Shown one piece after another: positions 34,008-40,319 of a stretch of 40,319 nucleotides of DNA. The notes below the pieces were generated by a model, which saw only the letters and a program-made list of their open reading frames with translations, was not told the DNA's origin and did no database searches. A program made the position numbers and the translations under genes. Every line of letters starts with the position of its first letter. Positions within the stretch are counted from its first letter, which is position 1. This stretch comes from Deltaproteobacteria bacterium (GTDB lineage: Bacteria > Desulfobacterota > Desulfobacteria > Desulfobacterales > B30-G6): contig JAJDNW010000002.1 of assembly GCA_022340465.1 (NCBI GenBank), positions 1 to 40,319 of the forward strand, read 5' to 3'.

Positions 34008-34478
34008 CTAGTTGACGATGAACAGGGAAGCCTTTTCAATGCCCTGGATCACCTTTTGTGTGGTGCCGCCGAACAGGAAGGCTTTGATGCCGGAAATCCC
34101 CCTTTTCCCCAGCACGAGAACGTCATAGTTGTTGTCCGCTTCCTGAATAATATCCCTGGCAACACCATGCTGGGCCGTTTCGATTCTGATGGTAACCCGC
34201 TCCGGCTTGAATCCCTTGTCTACAAGAAGTTGCTTAGCCTTTTCGGATGCCGCCTGGACCAGGCTCCGCTTTTTATCTTCAAGCGAGCAAAATTCGCTCT
34301 GCCCATGCTTGAACAACGGTATCAATTCCGGGCTGTTCATGTTGCACAGGGCGCTGGAGTCCTGGGCGACATGGAACAAGGTCACCGCCGAGTCGGATGA
34401 GAAAGACCGGGCAACCTGTTCCACAGCCCGCATGGCATTTTCGGAATCATCGAAGGCGATCAACAAATTTCTTTCCAT
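34008..34478 (-). CDS. universal stress protein, UspA family
   Basis: A 156-residue UspA protein. The N-terminus RNLLIAFDDSENAMRAVEQVA has the Asp of the nucleotide-binding site. The C-terminal ATP motif is clear: VLGKRGISGIKAFLFGG, then TTQKVIQ and a SLFIVN end. AAAGGAG precedes the ATG. It converges on the cNMP-binding gene. A role in stress physiology is family-based. Confidence 0.88.
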   Translation of the reverse strand: MERNLLIAFDDSENAMRAVEQVARSFSSDSAVTLFHVAQDSSALCNMNSPELIPLFKHGQSEFCSLEDKKRSLVQAASEKAKQLLVDKGFKPERVTIRIETAQHGVARDIIQEADNNYDVLVLGKRGISGIKAFLFGGTTQKVIQGIEKASLFIVN

Positions 34479-34603
34479 GACAATCTCCTTTTAGTGGGTT
34501 TACCTGAAAATCGCTAAAGCCTGGGGGCTTCAGAGTCAAGGCGTCCGAAGTTTGATCCGGCTTCGCCTGCCTGCCGCAACGGCCATTGCGTGAGGCAAAG
34601 CTG

Positions 34604-34634
34604 AAGGCAGGGCCCTGAAAAAAGGCCCTGCCTT
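34604..34634. terminator. 11-bp GC-rich hairpin, possible terminator
   Basis: AAGGCAGGGCC (34604-34614) pairs with GGCCCTGCCTT (34624-34634), with a nine-base loop. T-rich sequence (TCTTATTTC) follows on the plus strand, yet the only nearby gene ending towards it is the small minus-strand ORF at 34754. It may end that message or only insulate the uspA promoter. Confidence 0.6.
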
Positions 34635-34753
34635 TCTTATTTCTATACGGTTTTTAAAATTTTGAGTAGGTTACGGTCAGTGTGGTAAGAAGGGATGTCG
34701 ATCAGCACGACCCGTAACCCGCAAGAGCGGGCCGGTCAGCCGATCGCCACCGG

Positions 34754-34891
34754 TCAACCCTGTACGTCGATACCGAGATCGCACCCGAGATTGGGATCGG
34801 GATCTTCGCACTCAAAATTGAAATGACGTGTATCGACATGACCTTCTTCTCTTTCCCTATCGGATTCCACGTAGCTCTGATTTTCTGACAT
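34754..34891 (-). CDS. 45-residue small acidic protein
   Basis: A short ORF with a very good ribosome binding site (GGAGGT 6-7 nt before the ATG). The product is acidic, beginning MSENQSYVESDRER, and contains two Cys in FECEDPDPNLGCDLGID, separated by eight residues. There is no signal peptide. It lies alone in an 870-bp spacer, with a hairpin after it (34604-34634) and another before it (35003-35022). It could be a small regulatory or metal-binding protein or a peptide precursor. No family recognised. The composition does not look random, but size limits confidence. Confidence 0.5.
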   Translation of the reverse strand: MSENQSYVESDREREEGHVDTRHFNFECEDPDPNLGCDLGIDVQG

Positions 34892-35002
34892 AGGCCACCT
34901 CCATATCACCTGACATCGGTTCAGGCATTACTTTTTTCATGCACGGTCAGATTGCGGGTGTGACAAGACGGCGGGCATGAAAAGTTGCTGTCTATTGAAC
35001 GG

Positions 35003-35022
35003 TTCCCTGCGCACAGGGAACT
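35003..35022. other. perfect hairpin upstream of the small ORF
   Basis: GTTCCCTG and CAGGGAAC form an 8-bp stem around CGCA. It lies 112 bp before the small ORF start and could be an operator or a 5'-leader hairpin. The stretch 35023-35225 has no other clear structure. Confidence 0.45.
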
Positions 35023-35225
35023 CGCTGAAAATACTACCCAGTATTATCACTGTGTTGTATTAAGATAGGGACGAACGATGGGATGTCAATTCCGGCATCC
35101 CCCGTCGAGCTAAATAAATTGGTCAAGTCCTGATCTAAAGTTGTCGCTTTTTCGATTTTGAGTCGCCTGTCTTCACTCTATTGGAAAATGAACATCGAGC
35201 ATCCAAGGTCGAATGTGGTTTATTG

Positions 35226-35346
35226 GCATACTGTATTCATGTTTTCTGGGCAGTCAGCCAAAGGCAAATAGCCAACCGTTCGATGTTCGGCGTTCGATGT
35301 CGGGCCTTTATCTTAGACCTCCGACCTCCGACCACTGACTTCCGGT
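35226..35346 (+). repeat. ~125-bp dispersed repeat at a gene 3' end, copy 2
   Basis: This matches 12001-12133 in the same orientation (CTGTATTCA, CAGCCAAAGGCAAATAGCC, AACCGTTCGATGTTCGGCG, CTGACTTCCGG). It ends next to the stop codon of the minus-strand cyclase gene, as copy 1 ends next to the stop of the Mut7-C gene. Confidence 0.75.
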
Positions 35347-35347
35347 T

Positions 35348-38300
35348 TTACTGTTTCGTGATTTCGAAAGGCAGTCCCGCATCGACAGACGATGCGCCTT
35401 CGACGACATGGGCAGCGCATTCTTCAGGAGCTATCGCTATCACTTCGATGACCGTGTCCCGGTTAACGGCTTTGTACCTCTGGCCTTCAACCACCCCGAC
35501 GTTTGCCCCGATATTCAGCCAGACGGTGTCGCCTTCCAGCCTATCGATTTTTCCCCTGAGGGGGTAATTTTCATCCAATTTAGCCTGCAGCTTGCCGGCG
35601 ATCCGTTCCGCCAGTTCTGATATGGGAACGGCGCTTCCGACGGTCTCGTTGACGGCGGCCGTAATGCGTCCGGTTTCGGTTTCGATCAAGCGCAACGACA
35701 CCTGGGTATGGGGACCGGAGGTGACAATGGTGCCGGGGACGATCAAACGCGCGGCGATGAGTTTTCCCACCGCCAGGGCCGTCCGGCGATCGGCGAGTTC
35801 GGAGGAACCGAGCTTGAGTTCGCCGAGGAGTTTGTCCAAAAGGGCGCGTTCCACAATCTGAACGCGACCGTTTTCGAGCAACTGATCAGTAATTCCGGCG
35901 AGCAACAAGGTGTCCTCCCCTTCCTGGGTTGAATAGCCCCTGGTCTTGAAATCCATGATCCAGACTGACAGCGGCTGGGAGGACCAACCGTCGGTGGGAA
36001 GCGCGCGGGATGGCTGGCCCATGCTTTTCAGAAGATCCTGCACCAACTGATCTATTCTTTCCTGTTGTTGCTTGTCATTGGCGATTTCGAGCCGCCTGCG
36101 GGTTTGTTGGGTAACGGCTGCCAGGACGCTGTCCTGCGGATTGTGAGTCCTGGCTTTTTCCAGGAGATCCAGAGCGGCGCGTTCGTCGCCGTTTTGGCTC
36201 AACAGCATGGCCTGGGAAATGTATCCCTGGCTGCTTTCGGGCGCTGCCTGTGAAGCCTGCTCGTAGTACCGCAGGGCGTCATCTCTCCGATTATCGAGGG
36301 AAGCCAGCCTTCCTAAGCCGATCAGGGCGCCGGCTTTCTGCAGCTCGGTGCCCCTGGGCGCATCGATTGCCTTCAGATAGGCCGGCCGGGCTGCCGCGAG
36401 GTCGCCGTTTCTCAGGAGGATATCGCCCTGGATGAGATGGCTCAAACGGATTTTTGCATCGATAGCGGCCAACTCCCGGGCCGCTTGCAACGCTTCCCGG
36501 TAATTGCCCTGGTTGTAAAAGGTTAGCAGGGCCTGTTCCTGCCCGGTCGTGTCTGTGCGGAAAACACCGGTATAGACAGCCAAGCAAAGGGCGGCGATGA
36601 TGACTGCCGCGGCGCCGGACAGTTTGGTCCAAAGCGGTAATCCCCGGCGTTTTTCCGGCGCACGGGCAACGACCTCCTCTGCTCCTGTCTGTCCGCGGCC
36701 TTTTTCCGCCCTGCCGGGCATGCTTTCGGTTGGTGCCGACCGGATGGACGTTTCCTGCGGACGGATCTGGTCCATGTAATTGAAGGTGGGATCGCCGTAA
36801 AGCAGGTAGCTGGCCCACACGATGGTTTCTTCGCCGTAACTGTCAATAAGGGATTGCCTTCCCCGTCGGACCGCTTCGCCGATGGTGGCACCGGACAAGA
36901 GATGCTTGTAGAAATGAAGGGCGAACTTACGGCCCGGTTCGTCCAGAATTTCCCAGAAGGTGCCGATGTAGTGTTTGACTCCGGAAAGAATTAATGCGTT
37001 AGCCAACCCAAAGATTTCATTGTGGAATCCATCTTTGAGAACCCATTCTTCTGTTCGGGCGGACTGGCAGGCGTTCGAAAAGACCAGGGCTGGCATGACG
37101 CCGCTTGCCGATAGTTGCATGAAGTCATCGGCTCTCAACGTCCCCTTGGAGAGTGACCACCCACTGCTCCCGGGGTTTATGTCGTCGTAGTAGGCGTGGC
37201 CTGCAAAATGGACAATGTCGAAGTTCTTCAGGTTGGGTATTAAGAGATCCGGCCTTATATCGTCTGAAAGCAGGGAGGCATTGAGCAGGTTCTGCTTCTG
37301 ATCCATGAAATCCCGGAGTTCCAATCCTTCCCGGTAGGCGCTTTTCAAGTCGCCGCGTGGGTCTGCAAGAATCAGGGCTTTCAAGGGAGGGGCCAACGCG
37401 CGAAGTTTTATGCCGACCGTGGATTGGCGCGTTTTGACCAGGCGCCCCATGCTGAACCTCTGGCACAGGAATTGCTGGCCGTCGTGGAGCAGTTCCCAGG
37501 GGATCTGCACCAGTTTGTCATCGATGTTCACCGCCAGGTGCCCGGCTTTGGCAGACTGGAGATTTTCTTTGATTTTAGGGGTGAACAACTCATCCCGGAA
37601 CACCTGTCCCAACTCCCTCAGCCGGAACAGGAGGCCTTGCGGTATGCGCCCTTCTCTATTGCAGGCGTTCAATGTTTCTACGATTTCATGACAGCGGGCG
37701 CCTATTTTTTCGATGGCTATGGGAATTTCTTCATATTGCCTGACCGTGCTGACTTCGCCGGGCTGTTGTTCGAAGGAACTGATCTTCAGCCGATTGTCTT
37801 CGCGGGTCACCTCCAGGTGCAGGATGCTGGGGCGCTGCCTGGCTCTTCGGTCGGTCCACTTATCGATGGATCGGACGGCGGGTTCGCTGGTGACGAGCGT
37901 CTCTGTGTGCCGCCAGATGACACGATAGAGTTCCAGGGGCTTTCCCTTGCCTTTCACCGCTACAGAGCCGTGGCGGCGGCAAAGGATTTCACTGCTGCCC
38001 CTGATATCGTCAAAGGTCGACCGGCTGACCAGTATCTGGTCGGGGTCCGCCTTGGTTTCGATGCGCGAAGCCACATTGACTACGTCGCCGGCGATATGGT
38101 CTTCATCAACCAGGGTGTTGCCGGTGTTGACGCCGATGGTCACGTGCAGTTCATCGGCGGGGTCGGTTTTCCGATTGTAAGCGGCCAGGCCTTCCTGGAT
38201 GGCGATGCAGGCTTTGACAGCGTCCTCCGTCTTTTCGAAAGAGGACATAACGCCGTCGCCCATCAGGCTCAGCACCTTGCCTCCGTGGCTCTCGATAAGC

Positions 38301-38527
38301 GGCAAAACGATGTCGTTGTGCTTCTGGATCCAGGCCCGGCCGGCAATATCACCCCTGGTATCCATGAATTTGGTGTACCCGCAAACATCTGTGAACACGA
38401 CCGACAATCGTTTGACGAATTTTTCCTGAAGAAGGTTATCGAGACGTTCACGCGCCCGCATGATATCTTCGATTTTTTCGCGCTGCGCGGCTTGAGCGCC
38501 TTCAGGTATGTCCTTTTTTTCAGGCAT
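35348..38527 (-). CDS. class III nucleotide cyclase-CHAT-TM-TPR-CsgG-like protein
   Basis: A 1059-residue multidomain protein. Residues 37-205 are a class III cyclase with metal Asp47 (FTDVCGY) and Asp91 (LMGDGVM) and transition-state Asn151/Arg155 (VNVASR). The purine-specifying positions look non-standard (Ser87, His144), so its substrate is uncertain. Residues of about 230-585 form a CHAT domain with likely catalytic His444 (VHFAGHAYY) and Cys487 (FSNACQSA). A basic stretch (EKRRG) and one membrane helix (636-656) predict a periplasmic C-terminal part: TPRs at about 663-815, then a CsgG/LpoB-like domain (853-965, IMDFKTRG, VERALLDKLL, IVPGTIV) and a terminal beta domain. GGGGAGAA precedes the ATG. 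It follows the FGE-like gene by 73 bp. The layout suggests periplasmic sensing coupled to a second messenger and a caspase-like protease. Confidence 0.85.
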   Translation of the reverse strand: MPEKKDIPEGAQAAQREKIEDIMRARERLDNLLQEKFVKRLSVVFTDVCGYTKFMDTRGDIAGRAWIQKHNDIVLPLIESHGGKVLSLMGDGVMSSFEKTEDAVKACIAIQEGLAAYNRKTDPADELHVTIGVNTGNTLVDEDHIAGDVVNVASRIETKADPDQILVSRSTFDDIRGSSEILCRRHGSVAVKGKGKPLELYRVIWRHTETLVTSEPAVRSIDKWTDRRARQRPSILHLEVTREDNRLKISSFEQQPGEVSTVRQYEEIPIAIEKIGARCHEIVETLNACNREGRIPQGLLFRLRELGQVFRDELFTPKIKENLQSAKAGHLAVNIDDKLVQIPWELLHDGQQFLCQRFSMGRLVKTRQSTVGIKLRALAPPLKALILADPRGDLKSAYREGLELRDFMDQKQNLLNASLLSDDIRPDLLIPNLKNFDIVHFAGHAYYDDINPGSSGWSLSKGTLRADDFMQLSASGVMPALVFSNACQSARTEEWVLKDGFHNEIFGLANALILSGVKHYIGTFWEILDEPGRKFALHFYKHLLSGATIGEAVRRGRQSLIDSYGEETIVWASYLLYGDPTFNYMDQIRPQETSIRSAPTESMPGRAEKGRGQTGAEEVVARAPEKRRGLPLWTKLSGAAAVIIAALCLAVYTGVFRTDTTGQEQALLTFYNQGNYREALQAARELAAIDAKIRLSHLIQGDILLRNGDLAAARPAYLKAIDAPRGTELQKAGALIGLGRLASLDNRRDDALRYYEQASQAAPESSQGYISQAMLLSQNGDERAALDLLEKARTHNPQDSVLAAVTQQTRRRLEIANDKQQQERIDQLVQDLLKSMGQPSRALPTDGWSSQPLSVWIMDFKTRGYSTQEGEDTLLLAGITDQLLENGRVQIVERALLDKLLGELKLGSSELADRRTALAVGKLIAARLIVPGTIVTSGPHTQVSLRLIETETGRITAAVNETVGSAVPISELAERIAGKLQAKLDENYPLRGKIDRLEGDTVWLNIGANVGVVEGQRYKAVNRDTVIEVIAIAPEECAAHVVEGASSVDAGLPFEITKQ

Positions 38528-38600
38528 GGTTCTTCTCCCCGTAAGGAATTTGTCTATTTTAATGAAATATCCAAACCCGTTCCCATCGTATCCCGGGCGT

Positions 38601-40319
38601 TCATCGCTCCGGCATTGACGCCACCATGCGAAAGCCTCTGAAATCGGCTACAGCCGAGGGGCTGTGACCGTTGCGGGCGGCGCAACGCGCATAGTCTGCC
38701 TCCGCGTAACTCCAGGCAGCCCCCCGGTTGATCCTGATATTGTTCTGCCGGTCGTAAAACGTATGGCACCATTCGGATACATTGCCGGCCATGTCCATAA
38801 CGCCATAGACCGATTCGTCCGGGGTGAAGCTTCCCACCGGGTCGGGCCCGTTGCGCTTTTTCTTTTTGGAGTTGGCCATGGAGCAAAACGTAAAGTCAAA
38901 ATGATTGCCCCACGGAAAGTAGCGGCCGTCGACTCCCCGGGCGGCCTTTTCCCACTCCCACTCCTCCGGGAGGCGGAAAACCCATCCCTCCCGCTTGTGC
39001 CTGTGGGTCATCCATTTGCAGAATGCCCTGGCATCGTTCCAGGATATTCCCAGCACGGGCCAATTTTCCGGGAAGTTGTTTTCGTAGTGCGCGCCGACCT
39101 TTTTCCAGTACGGTCCGGATTTGGAAGCTTTGCGCGGGAGATACTTTTCGGCGGATCCGGGAATGCGCTTTTCCATGTCATTGATGAAAGCCAGGTATTC
39201 TTGGGCCGTGACCTCGTGACGGGAGACGAAAAACCCCGGAATGTCCCGGACGTTTCGATCGAGCGGGTAGGGTGCCGCATGGTCGCCGCCGAGAAGGCAG
39301 GGGCCCTTGGGGACATAAACAAACCCTCGCGGAACCTCCTTTTCCCTGAAAAGTCTGATAGCCGTTATCCGGCTGGATTCTCCCCTGCGTATCATCACGG
39401 GGACCCGCGTGTCCATGAATCCCCCTTTTTTTATAGTTACCAAATAGGAGCCCGCCGGAAGCTCGATGTCGCCGATTCGATCCAGGCGATCAGCATCGTC
39501 GAATCTTAACGCGGCCCGCAGGGACGGCATGGGGGTTATTTTGGCTTCGGGTTCGGCTTCATCATCCTTTCCCTCGATCGGGAACGGGGTGCGGGGGTCG
39601 AAGGCGAGGGGAACAAGCCGCCTGTCGACACCTTCCTCAAACCGGTGCAGGTAATAGCCGTCGGCGGGTGGATCGGAGGTGATCGTCAGGTTTCCGCCCT
39701 GTTCCAGGAGGGTCCGATAGCGGCCGTCATCGAAGGTCAGCACCAGCGAGCGGTAAAAGCTCATCGCCTCGCGGTCGTTTTCGCTCTCACCGGCCGTGTA
39801 GCGGTCGTAGTATATTTTGGACAGACCGCGGCGGGCTTCGGGGTTGGCCCCGTCGTAGCTGAGGACGGTAAAGAACGCGGAGATGAGGCTGCTTTCTTTC
39901 TGCAGTTTTGCGATGTTGGCGGCCGACAATGCCTTTTGGGCGTCCCACAGCGGTTGTTTGGCTTTCTGGTCTTCGAAGCCTCTGATCCGTTGCTGCATGG
40001 CTTTGATGTCTGCCTGCAGGCGATTGATTTCCGACCGGACACCCGTCAATTCCACCTGCACGGCTTTTGCCTGCTCCAAGATCGGAGCGGCTTTAGCCTG
40101 CGCCTTTTGTTTGTCGGCCATAACCGCGGATGCCTGGATTTTGACCTTGGCCCACTGGGATTCAGGGTCCAACGTCAGGGTGGCTACGTAGGCATCGTAG
40201 GCGCGTTGATAGGATTCATTTTTGTAATGCAGGTCCGCCTCTTTGACCGTTCGCTCGGCCAGGCGCTTGTTCTTGGCCGCCAACGCCTTTCCGCTGACTC
40301 TGGAGATGCCGCTCCTGGC
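38601..40319 (-). CDS. FGE-fold (formylglycine-generating enzyme-like) protein with PEGA-like and coiled-coil parts, 5' partial
   Basis: The frame is open to the window edge, so the TTG at 40283 is not taken as the start. Numbered from that TTG, residues 1-180 form a helical/TPR-like and coiled-coil region (RLAERTVKEADLHYKNE, LTGVRSEINRLQADIKAMQQR). Residues 198-302 are PEGA-like beta (LTITSDPPADG, GSYLVTIKKGGF). Residues 318-560 are an FGE/SUMF1 fold: FVYVPKGPCLLGG, VSRHEVTAQEYLAF, GISWNDARAFCKWM, FRLPEEWEWEKAARG, VYGVMDMAGNVSEWC and RGAAWSYAEADYARCAAR, then GFRMVA. The two catalytic Cys of true FGE, expected in the WSYAEADYAR stretch, are missing. Many such proteins carry an N-terminal Ser/Thr kinase; that part would lie outside the window. 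Cotranscribed with the cyclase-CHAT gene. Confidence 0.83.
   Translation of the reverse strand, partial: ARSGISRVSGKALAAKNKRLAERTVKEADLHYKNESYQRAYDAYVATLTLDPESQWAKVKIQASAVMADKQKAQAKAAPILEQAKAVQVELTGVRSEINRLQADIKAMQQRIRGFEDQKAKQPLWDAQKALSAANIAKLQKESSLISAFFTVLSYDGANPEARRGLSKIYYDRYTAGESENDREAMSFYRSLVLTFDDGRYRTLLEQGGNLTITSDPPADGYYLHRFEEGVDRRLVPLAFDPRTPFPIEGKDDEAEPEAKITPMPSLRAALRFDDADRLDRIGDIELPAGSYLVTIKKGGFMDTRVPVMIRRGESSRITAIRLFREKEVPRGFVYVPKGPCLLGGDHAAPYPLDRNVRDIPGFFVSRHEVTAQEYLAFINDMEKRIPGSAEKYLPRKASKSGPYWKKVGAHYENNFPENWPVLGISWNDARAFCKWMTHRHKREGWVFRLPEEWEWEKAARGVDGRYFPWGNHFDFTFCSMANSKKKKRNGPDPVGSFTPDESVYGVMDMAGNVSEWCHTFYDRQNNIRINRGAAWSYAEADYARCAARNGHSPSAVADFRGFRMVASMPER

Noticed and set aside
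37424-38641. Plus-strand frame of 405 residues opposite the cyclase-CHAT gene
   Set aside because: Shadow of conserved cyclase and CHAT codons; no motifs.

Overview
The window looks like the chromosome of an anaerobic, acid-oxidising member of the Desulfobacterota (former Deltaproteobacteria, Desulfosarcina/Desulfobacterales-like). The grounds are a tungsten-type aldehyde:ferredoxin oxidoreductase, a membrane polyferredoxin, many acyl-CoA oxidation enzymes, a branched-chain-type ABC importer, and intergenic spacers full of short dispersed repeats. This placement is inferred from gene content, not from any search.

Layout. 1-8.1 kb: the 3' end of a polyferredoxin gene; a DHH-like/CPBP membrane fusion protein; a leftward group with a small membrane protein, a hybrid histidine kinase and a 3-hydroxyacyl-CoA dehydrogenase; a frameshifted and truncated radical SAM gene; and pdxH. 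8.3-12.9 kb: an OmpA-type lipoprotein, an AOR-family oxidoreductase and a ThiS-like/Mut7-C protein. 13.5-24.6 kb: a catabolic block with an SDR, a histidine phosphatase, a TetR regulator, then a rightward run of a degenerate HMG-CoA-synthase/DUF35 fusion, a thiolase, an SDR, a MaoC-type hydratase and two acyl-CoA dehydrogenase subunits, faced by a third acyl-CoA dehydrogenase on the minus strand. 24.9-32.9 kb: a DUF4382-like lipoprotein, a strong terminator, a near-consensus sigma-70 promoter, a complete five-gene Liv-type ABC importer, a small outer-membrane-like protein and a divergent SDR. 33-40.3 kb: a cNMP-binding-domain protein, a UspA protein, a 45-residue small ORF, and a two-gene minus-strand unit encoding an FGE-fold protein (cut by the window edge) and a 1059-residue cyclase-CHAT-TM-TPR-CsgG-like protein.

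How the genes may work together. The 15.4-23.1 kb genes give every step of a CoA-thioester beta-oxidation round: dehydrogenation by a probable heteromeric ACAD, hydration by MaoC, oxidation by SDR, and thiolysis by a thiolase with a DUF35 partner. A TetR regulator sits in front, and the Liv-type importer downstream could bring in the acid. The substrate cannot be read from the sequence.

The best candidate for an unusual system is the unit at 35.3-40.3 kb. It joins a nucleotide cyclase, a caspase-like CHAT domain with its His and Cys in place, a membrane segment, TPRs and a CsgG/LpoB-like module in one polypeptide, next to an FGE-fold protein that lacks the catalytic cysteines of true formylglycine-generating enzymes. 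A cNMP-binding-domain protein lies about 1.4 kb beyond its 3' end. At least four dispersed repeat families lie in the spacers, including a roughly 60-bp element present three times in the same orientation. I saw no rRNA, tRNA, CRISPR array, transposase or integrase.
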